A DNA stretch of 64,000 nt from Bacteroidales bacterium (lineage in GTDB: Bacteria > Bacteroidota > Bacteroidia > Bacteroidales > UBA3824): the NCBI GenBank assembly GCA_016293845.1, contig JAEDDH010000015.1, forward strand, positions 31,823 to 95,822, in the 5' to 3' direction. The notes under the pieces were generated by a model. It did not search any database. It had not been told where the DNA came from and worked only from the letters and a program-made list of their open reading frames with translations. Positions 36,700-44,902 of this stretch are shown here, in pieces; position 1 is the first letter of the stretch; every line of letters begins with the position of its first letter. The translations under genes were made by a program, and so were the position numbers.

Positions 36700-37227
36700 T
36701 TATTTGCCGGGATATTTTACCACCGAAGCCACATTGTATTTCGATAGTTTTTTGCGGCCTTCGAGACCTTCTAACTCTATCAAAAACAATATTTTAACCA
36801 CAATACCGCCGCATTGTTCTACCAATTTGGCAGCGGCTTCGATTGTGCCACCGGTAGCAATAAGGTCGTCAACAAGTACTACTCTTTGTCCGGGTTTGAT
36901 AGAATCCTTGTGAATCTCTATTGTGGCAGTGCCGTATTCAAGATTATAGGTTTGCTGATATGTGTCGCGAGGAAGTTTTCCCTTTTTGCGCACAGGTACA
37001 AAAGGCTTTCCAGCTTTGTAGGCAAGCGGCATTCCAAAAATAAAACCACGAGCTTCAGCACCTGCGACTATATCAAATTCAATATCTTGAGTATGTTTGT
37101 AAAGTTCGTCGATTGATAGGCGCAATCCCTCACCGCTTTCGAGCACGCTTGTAACATCGCGAAACATAATTCCCTTTTCGGGGAAATCGGGTATGGTGGT
37201 AATGTAGTCTTCTAATTTGTTTGCCAT
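36700..37227 (-). CDS. apt: Adenine phosphoribosyltransferase
   Basis: A purine-salvage enzyme that makes AMP from adenine and PRPP. It is 175 residues long, normal for Apt. Motifs: YITTIPDFPEKGIMFRDVT at the start, VAGAEARGFIFG, FVPVRKKGKLP, and the PRPP-binding loop VVLVDDLIATGGTIEAA. It is the last of a minus-strand run pyrB-pyrI-apt, with a 13-base gap after pyrI, so purine salvage and pyrimidine synthesis genes may share a transcript. Confidence 0.95.
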   Translation of the reverse strand: MANKLEDYITTIPDFPEKGIMFRDVTSVLESGEGLRLSIDELYKHTQDIEFDIVAGAEARGFIFGMPLAYKAGKPFVPVRKKGKLPRDTYQQTYNLEYGTATIEIHKDSIKPGQRVVLVDDLIATGGTIEAAAKLVEQCGGIVVKILFLIELEGLEGRKKLSKYNVASVVKYPGK

Positions 37228-37240
37228 TTTTTATAAATTT

Positions 37241-37696
37241 TTATATGATAACAAAATGTTCGCGGTCGGTAACTTTGCCGCAATAAAAACAACGCAATGC
37301 CGGCGGTTCTTTTGAAATAACATCAAACTTGGTAGACATCGGTTCTGAATTTGTTATACATTTGGGATTCATACACTTACAAATACCTTTGATAGTAGAA
37401 GGCAATTCTACAGGGCGTTTTTCTATTACCTCGTAGTTTTTGATAATATTGAGGTTTGCCTTGGGAGCAATAAGGGCTATCTTATTGATTTCGGTGTCTT
37501 TAAAGAATTTGTCCGACACTTTGATAATTGCCTTTTTGCCGAGTTTTTTGCTGTCGAGATTTGTTCCAAATGTTACTTGGTTGTCTACTTTTTCGAGGTT
37601 AAGGATTTTGATAACCTCAAAAAGGTCTTTTGCGGGAATGTGGTCGATTACCGTTCCGTCTTTTATGGCGTTAACTTTGAGTTCTGATTTGTCCAT
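37241..37696 (-). CDS. pyrI: Aspartate carbamoyltransferase regulatory chain
   Basis: The regulatory subunit that binds CTP or ATP and controls PyrB. The N-terminal allosteric domain is seen in ELKVNAIKDGTVIDHIPAKD, and the C-terminal zinc domain has its four Cys in CMNPKC and CFYC. I chose the ATG at 37696 (MDKSELKV), which fits the family; the ATG at 37723 would add nine residues. Its gene directly follows pyrB with a 44-base gap. Confidence 0.93.
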   Translation of the reverse strand: MDKSELKVNAIKDGTVIDHIPAKDLFEVIKILNLEKVDNQVTFGTNLDSKKLGKKAIIKVSDKFFKDTEINKIALIAPKANLNIIKNYEVIEKRPVELPSTIKGICKCMNPKCITNSEPMSTKFDVISKEPPALRCFYCGKVTDREHFVII

Positions 37697-37740
37697 GTGG
37701 GTAAGTTTTAATTCATAATGCATTACGAATTGGTTAGCAA

Positions 37741-38652
37741 TTATTTTTTTAATCCAAGAACGTATGAAATTACAGCCTGACGTGCATACACACCGTTGAG
37801 GGCCTGTTCAAAATAATAAGCCTTGGGATTGGTGTCCACGTCTTGCTGAATTTCGTTGATTCGTGGCAGAGGGTGAAGAATTTTGAGATTTGGCTTAGTG
37901 TTTTCGAGCATGCTGTTGCGCAGGATGTAGAGGTCTTTTGTTTTTTCGTATTCCATAAGATCTTGAAAACGTTCGCGTTGCACACGTGTCATGTAGATAA
38001 TATCAGCCTCGGAAATAATGCTGTTGAATTGTTCGTATTCGTAGTATTTAACACCCTTAGAATCAAGAAAATCGAGGTATTCTTGCGGCATTTTGAGTTT
38101 TGGGTGCGAAATAAAATTGAAAATCGGGTTGAACGGCGACATAGCCTGAACCAATGAATGCACCGTGCGTCCGTATTTGAGGTCGCCCACCATAAAAATA
38201 TTGATATTGTCGAGCCTTCCCTGAGTTTTTTTGATCGAATACATATCGAGAAGGGTTTGTGTGGGGTGCTGATGAGCGCCGTCGCCCGCATTGATAACGG
38301 GAACAGTGGCAACCTCGCTGGCATATCGGCAACTGCCTTCAAGGGGGTGGCGCATTACAATAAGGTCGCAATAGTTTGATACTATGCGGATTGTGTCTTT
38401 AAGCGTTTCGCCCTTTGATACACTCGAAATGTTGGGGTCGGAAAAACCTATCACCCTGCCGCCCAGACGGTTGACTGCGCTTTCAAAACTCAGGCGCGTG
38501 CGAGTTGAAGGTTCAAAAAACAGAGTTGCCACCACTTTGCCGTCCAAAAGGTGCGGTTCGGGATACTTTTCAAAATCTTCGGCTATTTCAAGTATCCGCA
38601 GAATAGCGTCGGTTGAGAAGTCGGTTACTGATATCAGACTTTTGTTTGTCAT
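37741..38652 (-). CDS. pyrB: Aspartate carbamoyltransferase catalytic chain
   Basis: Catalyses carbamoyl phosphate plus aspartate to carbamoyl aspartate, the committed step of pyrimidine synthesis. Motifs: FFEPSTRTRLSFESA (the carbamoyl-phosphate site), DGAHQHPTQTLLDMY and HPLPRINEI. The ATG at 38652 (MTNKSLISVTDFS) is chosen because the earlier ATG at 38721 lies upstream of the promoter element at 38700-38707. It is paired with pyrI, giving the class B holoenzyme type. Confidence 0.95.
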   Translation of the reverse strand: MTNKSLISVTDFSTDAILRILEIAEDFEKYPEPHLLDGKVVATLFFEPSTRTRLSFESAVNRLGGRVIGFSDPNISSVSKGETLKDTIRIVSNYCDLIVMRHPLEGSCRYASEVATVPVINAGDGAHQHPTQTLLDMYSIKKTQGRLDNINIFMVGDLKYGRTVHSLVQAMSPFNPIFNFISHPKLKMPQEYLDFLDSKGVKYYEYEQFNSIISEADIIYMTRVQRERFQDLMEYEKTKDLYILRNSMLENTKPNLKILHPLPRINEIQQDVDTNPKAYYFEQALNGVYARQAVISYVLGLKK

Positions 38653-38699
38653 TGAATTATAATGTTTTAATGTATTTCGGTTTTTTGTTTTTGTTAATG

Positions 38700-38707
38700 C
38701 AAATATA
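38700..38707 (-). promoter_or_regulatory. -7 element for pyrB-pyrI-apt
   Basis: CAAATATA reads TATATTTG on the minus strand, matching TAnnTTTG, 47 bases upstream of the pyrB ATG. It decides against the longer frame that starts at 38721. Confidence 0.5.
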
Positions 38708-38772
38708 CTAATTAGGCGCAATTATGATAGGATTTTTTTCAAAAAAAATTTCTTTTTTAATATAAATAGCCA

Positions 38773-38780
38773 TATTTTTG
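38773..38780 (+). promoter_or_regulatory. -7 element for the rhomboid gene
   Basis: TATTTTTG matches TAnnTTTG and overlaps the alternative TTG start at 38778, which favours the ATG at 38802. Confidence 0.5.
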
Positions 38781-38801
38781 CGCATTAATAAACTTGCTGG
38801 T

Positions 38802-39443
38802 ATGATAACTACTTTTATAATAGTAATAACGTGCATAATTTCGATAGCAGCCTTTCAGGATCAGAATCCGTTGCCTTATAGTGTGGCGCGTCCCGAATGG
38901 TTCGACAAATTGAAGTTTAACGCCTATATGGTTTGGCATCGTCGTGATTTTCACCGACTTATATCGTCTGGTTTTGTTCATGGCGGGTGGTGGCATTTGG
39001 CTTTTAATATGCTCACGCTCTACTTTTTTGGCTATTTGGTAGAAGATACCTTTATAATAATTTTTGGCACTGTGATGGGCGAGGTGCTTTATGCTGTTTT
39101 TTACCTTTTGGCAATTGTAGTAGCTTCATTATCAGATCTTTTTAAATATCGCGAACAACCTTATTACAATGCTATTGGAGCTTCGGGAGCGGTTTCGGCA
39201 ATTATTTTTGCCGCCATTTTAATAATGCCGCGAATGGGTATTGGACTTTTGTTTATTCCTGTGCACATTCCTGGATACATTTTCGGCCCGCTTTATCTCC
39301 TCTATTGTCACTATATGGCGAAAAAAAATCTCGACAATATTGGACATTCTGCTCACTTTTGGGGCGCGGTGTTTGGTTTTATTTTTCCGATAATTATCTA
39401 TCCGCCTATTATACAGCATTTTATCAATCAGTTTGTACATTAA
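38802..39443 (+). CDS. Rhomboid-family intramembrane serine protease
   Basis: A 213-residue polytopic membrane protein with about six helices. The rhomboid catalytic motif GASGAVSA supplies the serine, and the histidine is in NIGHSAHFWGAVFG. The oxyanion-region signature HGGWWHLAFNMLTLYFFG is also present. It cleaves membrane-spanning substrates within the bilayer; the substrates are unknown. The aminotransferase-like gene starts 3 bases after its stop, so the two are cotranslated. Confidence 0.88.
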   Translation: MITTFIIVITCIISIAAFQDQNPLPYSVARPEWFDKLKFNAYMVWHRRDFHRLISSGFVHGGWWHLAFNMLTLYFFGYLVEDTFIIIFGTVMGEVLYAVFYLLAIVVASLSDLFKYREQPYYNAIGASGAVSAIIFAAILIMPRMGIGLLFIPVHIPGYIFGPLYLLYCHYMAKKNLDNIGHSAHFWGAVFGFIFPIIIYPPIIQHFINQFVH

Positions 39444-39446
39444 ATT

Positions 39447-40313
39447 ATGGCAGAGCAAGGTTCAATAATAGATTTAAACGGCAAATATCAGTCGGCTAAT
39501 ACGCTTAGTATTAATACTTTATATAGGGCATTAGTGTATGGTGATTGTGTTTTTGAGCATATCCGCACCAATGCAAGCAAAATGTTGTTTTTTGGCCGTC
39601 ATATCGAAAAACTCATTAATGCAATGCAGTTTATGGATATGGGTATTCCAAAACGCTTTTCTACCGAACGCCAAGTGCTCAAAGAAGAACTTACTAAGTT
39701 GCTTGTTAAGAATAAGATATTTAAAGGTGGATTATTGACCTTAATTGTTTTTCGTACCGAAGATGCATTGCAACAATCAGAAACAGAGTACATTGCATAT
39801 ACATCACCAATGCCCGAAGTGCTTTTTAGTTTTAATACTCAGGGTATTTCGCTTGGTATTTATACAGATATTCCTGTGCCTCAGGGACATATAGCTAATT
39901 TTAATACTCATGCCGTTAGTATTGTTTGCAACCTTGCCACACAATTTGCACGTCAAAATCGCACATCTGATGCCTTATTGGTTAATAATGAGGGTAATAT
40001 AGTGGGTGCTGCTCAATATGGAAATATTTTTTGTGTAAAGGATCAAGTACTTTATACGCCGCCATTTTCGCAAGGATGTGTAGATAGTGTAATGCGTCGT
40101 CATGTGCTTGATATTGCCGCTGCGCTTAATATCAAAACCGACGATAATGCTGTAATAACTGCTGATTTTCTGAAAGTTGTTGATGAAATTTTCTTTGTTT
40201 CGATACGGCACGGCATTACATGGGCTGGTGCGTTGCAAAACCGACGTTTTTATCGCCGTACCGCCGAAATGATTCATCAAAAACTAAACGAATATTATGC
40301 CGACGAATTTTAG
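39447..40313 (+). CDS. Aminotransferase class IV-like protein lacking the PLP lysine
   Basis: A 288-residue protein of the fold-type IV aminotransferase family (branched-chain aminotransferase and aminodeoxychorismate lyase). Family features: YRALVYGDCVFEHIR, HIEKLINAMQFM, TSDALLVNNEGNIVGAAQYG and NIFCVKDQVLYTPPFSQGCV. The position of the PLP-binding lysine appears to be Asn153 in GHIANFNTHAVSI, where relatives have KT, and the Glu of the ExxxxNIF motif is Gly187. If this alignment is right the protein cannot form the normal Schiff base and is a pseudoenzyme. It is cotranscribed with the rhomboid gene and overlaps the convergent AlgH gene by 4 bases. Confidence 0.75.
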   Translation: MAEQGSIIDLNGKYQSANTLSINTLYRALVYGDCVFEHIRTNASKMLFFGRHIEKLINAMQFMDMGIPKRFSTERQVLKEELTKLLVKNKIFKGGLLTLIVFRTEDALQQSETEYIAYTSPMPEVLFSFNTQGISLGIYTDIPVPQGHIANFNTHAVSIVCNLATQFARQNRTSDALLVNNEGNIVGAAQYGNIFCVKDQVLYTPPFSQGCVDSVMRRHVLDIAAALNIKTDDNAVITADFLKVVDEIFFVSIRHGITWAGALQNRRFYRRTAEMIHQKLNEYYADEF

Positions 40314-40906
40314 TTGAGAATCGGGTCGGGCGGAAGGTTTTCCCATACACGGTAGCGACCGCCGAGATTTTTTACAGCCTCTTTCCAAATGTCGGCTTCG
40401 GTGTTCATTATTATTGATGGGTCGAGTTTGCCCACCATCCAATATTTATCGTTGATTTCTTTTTCTAATTGGTCTTTTTCCCAACCAGAATAGCCGAGAA
40501 AAAATCGCACTGCTTTTTCGTTAAGTTCGCCTGTTTCAATCTTTTGCGACACATCGTTGAAGTCGCCGCCCCAATAAATGCCGTCGGCTACAGCGATACT
40601 TCCGGGAATCACATCGGGTCCCGCTGTATGGATAAAGTAGATGTAGTTGTTTTTTACAGGTCCGCCAAACCATAAATTCCACGAACCCGTTTTAACCTCT
40701 CCGTGCATAATGTTGATGTTGGTGAGCACAGGTTTGTTGAGAATAAATCCCACAGTGCCGTTTTCGTTGCTTTCGGTTAGGTATACAATAGATTGGTCGA
40801 AATAGGCATCACCCGAAAATGGTTTGGAGATAAGGATTCTTCCCGCCTCGGGTAGCAGCCAATTGCGATCAATTGATAAAAGGTCTATGTTTTTTAAGTC
40901 TTCCAT
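40310..40906 (-). CDS. YqgE/AlgH family protein
   Basis: A 198-residue cytosolic protein of the YqgE/AlgH family (DUF179): GRILISKPFSGDAYFDQSIV, NGTVGFILNKPV, LWFGGPVKNN, and FFLGYSGWEKDQLEKEI. The function of the family is not settled, despite an old link to alginate regulation in Pseudomonas. The length is normal. Confidence 0.9.
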   Translation of the reverse strand: MEDLKNIDLLSIDRNWLLPEAGRILISKPFSGDAYFDQSIVYLTESNENGTVGFILNKPVLTNINIMHGEVKTGSWNLWFGGPVKNNYIYFIHTAGPDVIPGSIAVADGIYWGGDFNDVSQKIETGELNEKAVRFFLGYSGWEKDQLEKEINDKYWMVGKLDPSIIMNTEADIWKEAVKNLGGRYRVWENLPPDPILN

Positions 40907-41017
40907 TGGTTTCTGTTGGTTTTAAGTGTGGTTATAATTTTTTAATCCGCACTCAAAAGTTACGGCTTTTTTTGATACGCATGCACTTTTTTGCAAAAAT
41001 TTTTTTCAAAAATTTGC

Positions 41018-41048
41018 TTTGTATTGATAATCAATTTTTTTACCTTTG
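41018..41048 (+). promoter_or_regulatory. Bacteroidota-type promoter for kdsB
   Basis: TTTG at 41018-41021, a 19-base spacer, then TACCTTTG at 41041-41048, 24 bases upstream of the ATG at 41072. It shows that the longer frame from 40991 is not the gene start. Confidence 0.7.
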
Positions 41049-41071
41049 CGCCCGTAATAATCAAAACAACA

Positions 41072-41827
41072 ATGAAGATATTAGGAATTATCCCTTCGCG
41101 TTACGCCTCTACGCGCTTTCCTGGCAAACCACTCGCTATGATTGGCGGCAAAACAATGATTCGCCGAGTTTATGAACGTGCATCGCAAGCATTTGAAGAT
41201 GTGGTAGTTGCCACCGACGACGACCGTATTTTTAACGAAGTAACCTCTTTTGGCGGACGTGCCGTAATGACATCCGAAAATCATCAAAGTGGTACTGACC
41301 GTTGTGCCGAAGCCGCTGTAAAATATTCTCAATCAACAGGTAAACAGTTCAACGCCGTTATCAATATCCAAGGCGACGAACCTTTTGTAGATCCTGATCA
41401 ACTTCGTCAACTTGGCAACCTATTCAACGACAGCTCAGTAGAAATTGCCACTCTTGTTAAGCTAGCAAAAACATCCGGCGAAGTTTTTTCGGAAAACACC
41501 GCCAAAGTGATTGTTAACAACGCATCGCAAGCTGTATATTTTAGCCGTTCGCCCATACCATTTTATCGTGGTAAAGAGCGTGAACAATGGGTAACAAGCC
41601 ATGTATATTACCGTCACATAGGGGTTTACGCATACCGCAGCGATATTTTGCAAAGAATTACACTTTTGCCGCAGTCGCCTTTGGAACTTGCCGAACGTCT
41701 TGAACAAAACCGTTGGATCGAAAACGGTTATAATATAAAGGTGTGCGTTACCGATTTTGAGGGTCTCGCCGTTGATACTCCAGAAGACCTTGAAATAATT
41801 CTAAAAACCATACCCCTAACGGATTAA
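41072..41827 (+). CDS. kdsB: 3-deoxy-manno-octulosonate cytidylyltransferase
   Basis: Activates Kdo to CMP-Kdo for the lipid A core, so the organism makes lipopolysaccharide. The 251-residue length is typical. Motifs: IPSRYASTRFPGKPLAMIGG at the N-terminus (the CTP-binding region), VVVATDDDRI, HQSGTDRCAEA, NIQGDEPFVDP and YRHIGVYAYR. The ATG at 41072 is chosen over the upstream 40991 start because of the intervening promoter. Confidence 0.95.
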   Translation: MKILGIIPSRYASTRFPGKPLAMIGGKTMIRRVYERASQAFEDVVVATDDDRIFNEVTSFGGRAVMTSENHQSGTDRCAEAAVKYSQSTGKQFNAVINIQGDEPFVDPDQLRQLGNLFNDSSVEIATLVKLAKTSGEVFSENTAKVIVNNASQAVYFSRSPIPFYRGKEREQWVTSHVYYRHIGVYAYRSDILQRITLLPQSPLELAERLEQNRWIENGYNIKVCVTDFEGLAVDTPEDLEIILKTIPLTD

Positions 41828-41904
41828 TTTTAATACTGGTATGCAGTGCAACATTTTTTAGCACTTTCACGTACAAAATAACAATATTTGACCAACAATT
41901 AAAT

Positions 41905-42264
41905 ATGAAACTTTTTAAAACCATATTCGCAACTCTAATATTGTGCATGGCGTTTTCGCAGGCAGAGGCACAAAAAAATATTATTCCTAATTTTTTTGTA
42001 CAAAATATCAATCTTCCTGCCCACGAAGTTGTAATATACCCTAATCCGGTAGAAGGCAATGTAGTTAATTTTAAATCGCCTGCATTGATACGCAAGGTAG
42101 AAATTAGCAACATTATTGGCAAATGCGTTAAAACTAAGGAAAACGACAATTACATCTACGACGATCTATCTATTATGTTAGAAAATTGTGAATCTGGTAT
42201 TTATCTTGCTAAAATTACTTTTGAAGACGAAAAGGTACTTATCAAAAAACTCATTATTAAATAG
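41905..42264 (+). CDS. Mini-protein: signal peptide plus type IX sorting domain
   Basis: A 119-residue protein that is almost only a signal peptide (1-22, ending AEAQ) and a C-terminal sorting domain of the type IX secretion system. The domain shows VVIYPNPVEGNVVNF, KVEISNIIGKCVKT, and the end SGIYLAKITFEDEKVLIKKL followed by IIK. Usually this domain trails a large secreted enzyme; here only about 20 linker residues precede it. It may be a short surface peptide, a remnant of a longer cargo gene, or a competitor for the sorting machinery. Its gene stands between kdsB and rho. Confidence 0.8.
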   Translation: MKLFKTIFATLILCMAFSQAEAQKNIIPNFFVQNINLPAHEVVIYPNPVEGNVVNFKSPALIRKVEISNIIGKCVKTKENDNYIYDDLSIMLENCESGIYLAKITFEDEKVLIKKLIIK

Positions 42265-42300
42265 CGTGCTCGTTAAAATGTGCAGAAAAATACATTTTTT

Positions 42301-42332
42301 TTTGGAAATCTGCATTTCTCAGCATATTTTTG
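42301..42332 (+). promoter_or_regulatory. Bacteroidota-type promoter for rho
   Basis: TTTG at 42301-42304, a 20-base spacer, then TATTTTTG at 42325-42332, 52 bases upstream of the rho ATG. Confidence 0.7.
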
Positions 42333-42383
42333 CAACGTAAAAGGGACAGCCGTCCTAACTAAACCATAACACAATCATTAAAA

Positions 42384-44240
42384 ATGTACGACAAGAAAGA
42401 ACTGTCTAAAAGATTGGTTCCTGAATTACGCGATTTAGCCAAAACTTTGGGTATTCCCAAAGCTGACTATTTTAAAAAATCGGAACTTATAGACAAAATA
42501 TTAGAAAAAACGGGTTCTACTGACGAGCCTGAACAGGCTAAGAAGACCAAGGCAGATGCAAATGCCAAGCCCGCACCTAAAATCGAATACGAAATGCCCG
42601 AAATGCCTGTACGTAACCGCGAAAAACGTCATCGTCTTGTTCTTAAAAACAAGCCGGTTGCCTCGGTTTCTATTAGCAACGGAACGCAAAGTTATCAAAA
42701 TGAGCAACTTGCACAAGAACAAACTCAACAGGTGCAGCAATCGCAACCTTCATCTAAACCGCAGCAACCGACAAAACTGCCTCAGTTGCAGCCACTTCCC
42801 GACAACTTTCTTGCCGACTCACCTATTTTTTCGGATGATATTCCTACTGAACCCGTTGAATCTGAAGATAACGTTGAGCAGCCGTCTGAACCCGTAGAGG
42901 TAAAACTCGCTGAGCAGCGTCCTATTGCGAAACGACTGATTAAAAAGAAACAACTTGCTGAAAATAAAGAAAATAATAATTCCGAACCTCAAGAACAAAA
43001 ACAGCAGGACGAACCCGCTGCTCCTGCCACCGACAATGGCGAGTATGATTACGATTTTAAAAAACAAAACAAAGAATCGGTAATTTTTGACGTTGACGGA
43101 CTTATTGAAAATACTGGCGTACTTGAAATTATGCCAGATGGTTATGGTTTCTTGCGCAGTAGCGATTTCAACTATTTCAGCAGTCCCGACGATATTTATG
43201 TTTCGCAAACTCAGATAAAACTTTTTGGATTAAAAACTGGCGACACAGTTCGCGGTACAATTCGTCCCCCGAAAGAGAGCGAAAAATATTTCCCACTTAT
43301 CAAGGTAATTGAAATCAACGGACGCACACCCGATTTCATTCGAGATCGTGTGCCATTTGATTATCTTACACCGCTTTTCCCCGACGAAAAATTCAACCTC
43401 ACCGGCGGAAAACACTCCAAAAATCTTTCGTGCCGTGTGGTAGATATGTTTGCTCCCATTGGTAAGGGTCAACGCGGATTGATTGTGGCTCAGCCCAAAA
43501 CTGGTAAAACAGTATTACTCAAAGATATAGCCAACTCAATTGCCGACAATCATCCCGATGTTTATCTGATAATTCTTCTTATCGACGAACGTCCCGAGGA
43601 GGTTACCGATATGGCTCGTAGCGTAAAGGCAGAGGTGATTTCGTCAACATTCGACGAACCTGCCGAAAAGCACGTAAAAGTGGCTAACATTGTGCTCGAA
43701 AAAGCAAAACGCATGGTAGAATGTGGTCACGACGTGGTTATTCTTCTTGACTCAATCACACGTCTTGCCCGTGCTTACAATACCGTGGCTCCTGCATCTG
43801 GTAAAGTGCTTTCGGGTGGTGTTGACGCCAACGCATTGCACAAGCCGAAACGCTTTTTTGGTGCAGCGCGTAATATCGAAGATGGTGGTTCGCTAACTAT
43901 CATTGCCACAGCACTTATCGACACAGGCTCTAAGATGGACGAGGTGATTTTTGAGGAATTCAAAGGTACTGGTAATATGGAACTTCAGCTCGATCGCAAA
44001 CTCAGCAACAAGCGTATATTCCCCGCTGTGGATATCAACGCTTCGAGCACACGTCGCGAAGACAAACTCCTTATCCCCGGTATGCTTGATATTATTTGGA
44101 AACTCCGTAAGTATCTTGCAGATATGAATTCTGAGGAGGCAATGTTGTGGTTGCTCAACAATATGAAAAACACCATCAACAATGAGGAGTTCCTTATCAG
44201 AGCTAAAAACGAATATATCAAACTCGCTGGATTAAGTTAG
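42384..44240 (+). CDS. rho: Transcription termination factor Rho with long N-terminal insertion
   Basis: A hexameric RNA-dependent ATPase that ends transcription. It is 618 residues against ~420 in E. coli. The N-terminal Rho_N helix region (LVPELRDLAKTLGIPKADYF) is followed by ~180 residues of low-complexity Gln/Pro/Lys/Glu sequence (about 45-225). Then come the RNA-binding cold-shock fold (GVLEIMPDGYGFLRSSDFNY), Walker A GLIVAQPKTGKTVLL, Walker B LIILLIDERPEEVTDM, and the R-loop SGKVLSGGVDANAL. Disordered insertions of this kind are known in Bacteroides Rho. It converges on the ECF sigma gene with a 4-base overlap. Confidence 0.95.
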   Translation: MYDKKELSKRLVPELRDLAKTLGIPKADYFKKSELIDKILEKTGSTDEPEQAKKTKADANAKPAPKIEYEMPEMPVRNREKRHRLVLKNKPVASVSISNGTQSYQNEQLAQEQTQQVQQSQPSSKPQQPTKLPQLQPLPDNFLADSPIFSDDIPTEPVESEDNVEQPSEPVEVKLAEQRPIAKRLIKKKQLAENKENNNSEPQEQKQQDEPAAPATDNGEYDYDFKKQNKESVIFDVDGLIENTGVLEIMPDGYGFLRSSDFNYFSSPDDIYVSQTQIKLFGLKTGDTVRGTIRPPKESEKYFPLIKVIEINGRTPDFIRDRVPFDYLTPLFPDEKFNLTGGKHSKNLSCRVVDMFAPIGKGQRGLIVAQPKTGKTVLLKDIANSIADNHPDVYLIILLIDERPEEVTDMARSVKAEVISSTFDEPAEKHVKVANIVLEKAKRMVECGHDVVILLDSITRLARAYNTVAPASGKVLSGGVDANALHKPKRFFGAARNIEDGGSLTIIATALIDTGSKMDEVIFEEFKGTGNMELQLDRKLSNKRIFPAVDINASSTRREDKLLIPGMLDIIWKLRKYLADMNSEEAMLWLLNNMKNTINNEEFLIRAKNEYIKLAGLS

Positions 44241-44773
44241 TGCATATAATGAGCGAGTTCGGCGCGTAATTTTTTAAGCGCGATAGTCATTTGGTTTTCA
44301 ACCGTCTTTTCCGAGATTCCGAGTTCAGCGGCAATCTCGGAATTTTTTTTGTTTTCAAAACGGCTTTTAATAAAAATCTCGCGGCATTTTTCGGGCAGAT
44401 TGTCCACGGCTTTGCGGATGTCAGCTTCGAGGTCGGGCTCGATAAACGAAAGATTATCGTCAAAAGCCGATTGAATTTCCTGCATAGCGTATTGAGCGTA
44501 TTTGTCTTTGATTTTCAGATGCTTGATACGGTTGATGCAGGCATTGGCAGTCCATCTATAAAGGTACGCTTTTAGCGAAGTGGTAATGTCGGTGGCTGGA
44601 GCTTTTTCCCAAAACGACACAAATACCTGTTGCACAAGTTCTTCGGCGTCTTCGGCAGAACGCAGATACTTGGCGGCAAAGATCACCAACATACGGTAAT
44701 ATTGCTTAAAAAGAGTTTCAAATGCGGTTTTGTCGCCTTCTTTGATTAGTTTCAGGATTTCTATGTCGTCCAT
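44237..44773 (-). CDS. ECF-subfamily RNA polymerase sigma factor
   Basis: A 178-residue sigma-70 family factor with region 2 (FETLFKQYYRMLVIFAAKYL, DAEELVQQVFVSFWE) and region 4 (LPEKCREIFIKSRFENKKN, EIAAELGISEKTVENQM). The N-terminal ILKLIKEGDKTAFE and the size fit the Bacteroidetes ECF group that usually pairs with a FecR-type anti-sigma factor. No anti-sigma or SusC/SusD genes are adjacent, so its regulon is not evident. Confidence 0.9.
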   Translation of the reverse strand: MDDIEILKLIKEGDKTAFETLFKQYYRMLVIFAAKYLRSAEDAEELVQQVFVSFWEKAPATDITTSLKAYLYRWTANACINRIKHLKIKDKYAQYAMQEIQSAFDDNLSFIEPDLEADIRKAVDNLPEKCREIFIKSRFENKKNSEIAAELGISEKTVENQMTIALKKLRAELAHYMH

Positions 44774-44793
44774 TTTTTTTATTCAAATCTGCG

Positions 44794-44801
44794 CAAAGAT
44801 A
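44794..44801 (-). promoter_or_regulatory. -7 element for the ECF sigma gene
   Basis: CAAAGATA reads TATCTTTG on the minus strand, matching TAnnTTTG, 21 bases upstream of the ATG at 44773. Confidence 0.45.
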
Positions 44802-44842
44802 CGTTAAACTTTTATTTTTTCTAAAAAAATGGCAAAAATATA

Positions 44843-44873
44843 TTTGTTAAACGTAATTGATTTATTATATTTG
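44843..44873 (+). promoter_or_regulatory. Bacteroidota-type promoter for the kinase-phosphatase operon
   Basis: TTTG at 44843-44846, a 19-base spacer, then TATATTTG at 44866-44873, 29 bases upstream of the lipoprotein ATG. The -33 TTTG is itself the end of another TATATTTG at 44839. Confidence 0.65.
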
Positions 44874-44902
44874 TGTTTTAAAAAAAATAACTCATAAATT
44901 AT

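Noticed and set aside
38778..38801. TTG start of the rhomboid gene
   Set aside because: It overlaps the TATTTTTG element at 38773-38780.
40991..41071. Upstream extension of kdsB
   Set aside because: A full promoter lies within it and the KdsB N-terminus begins at 41072.
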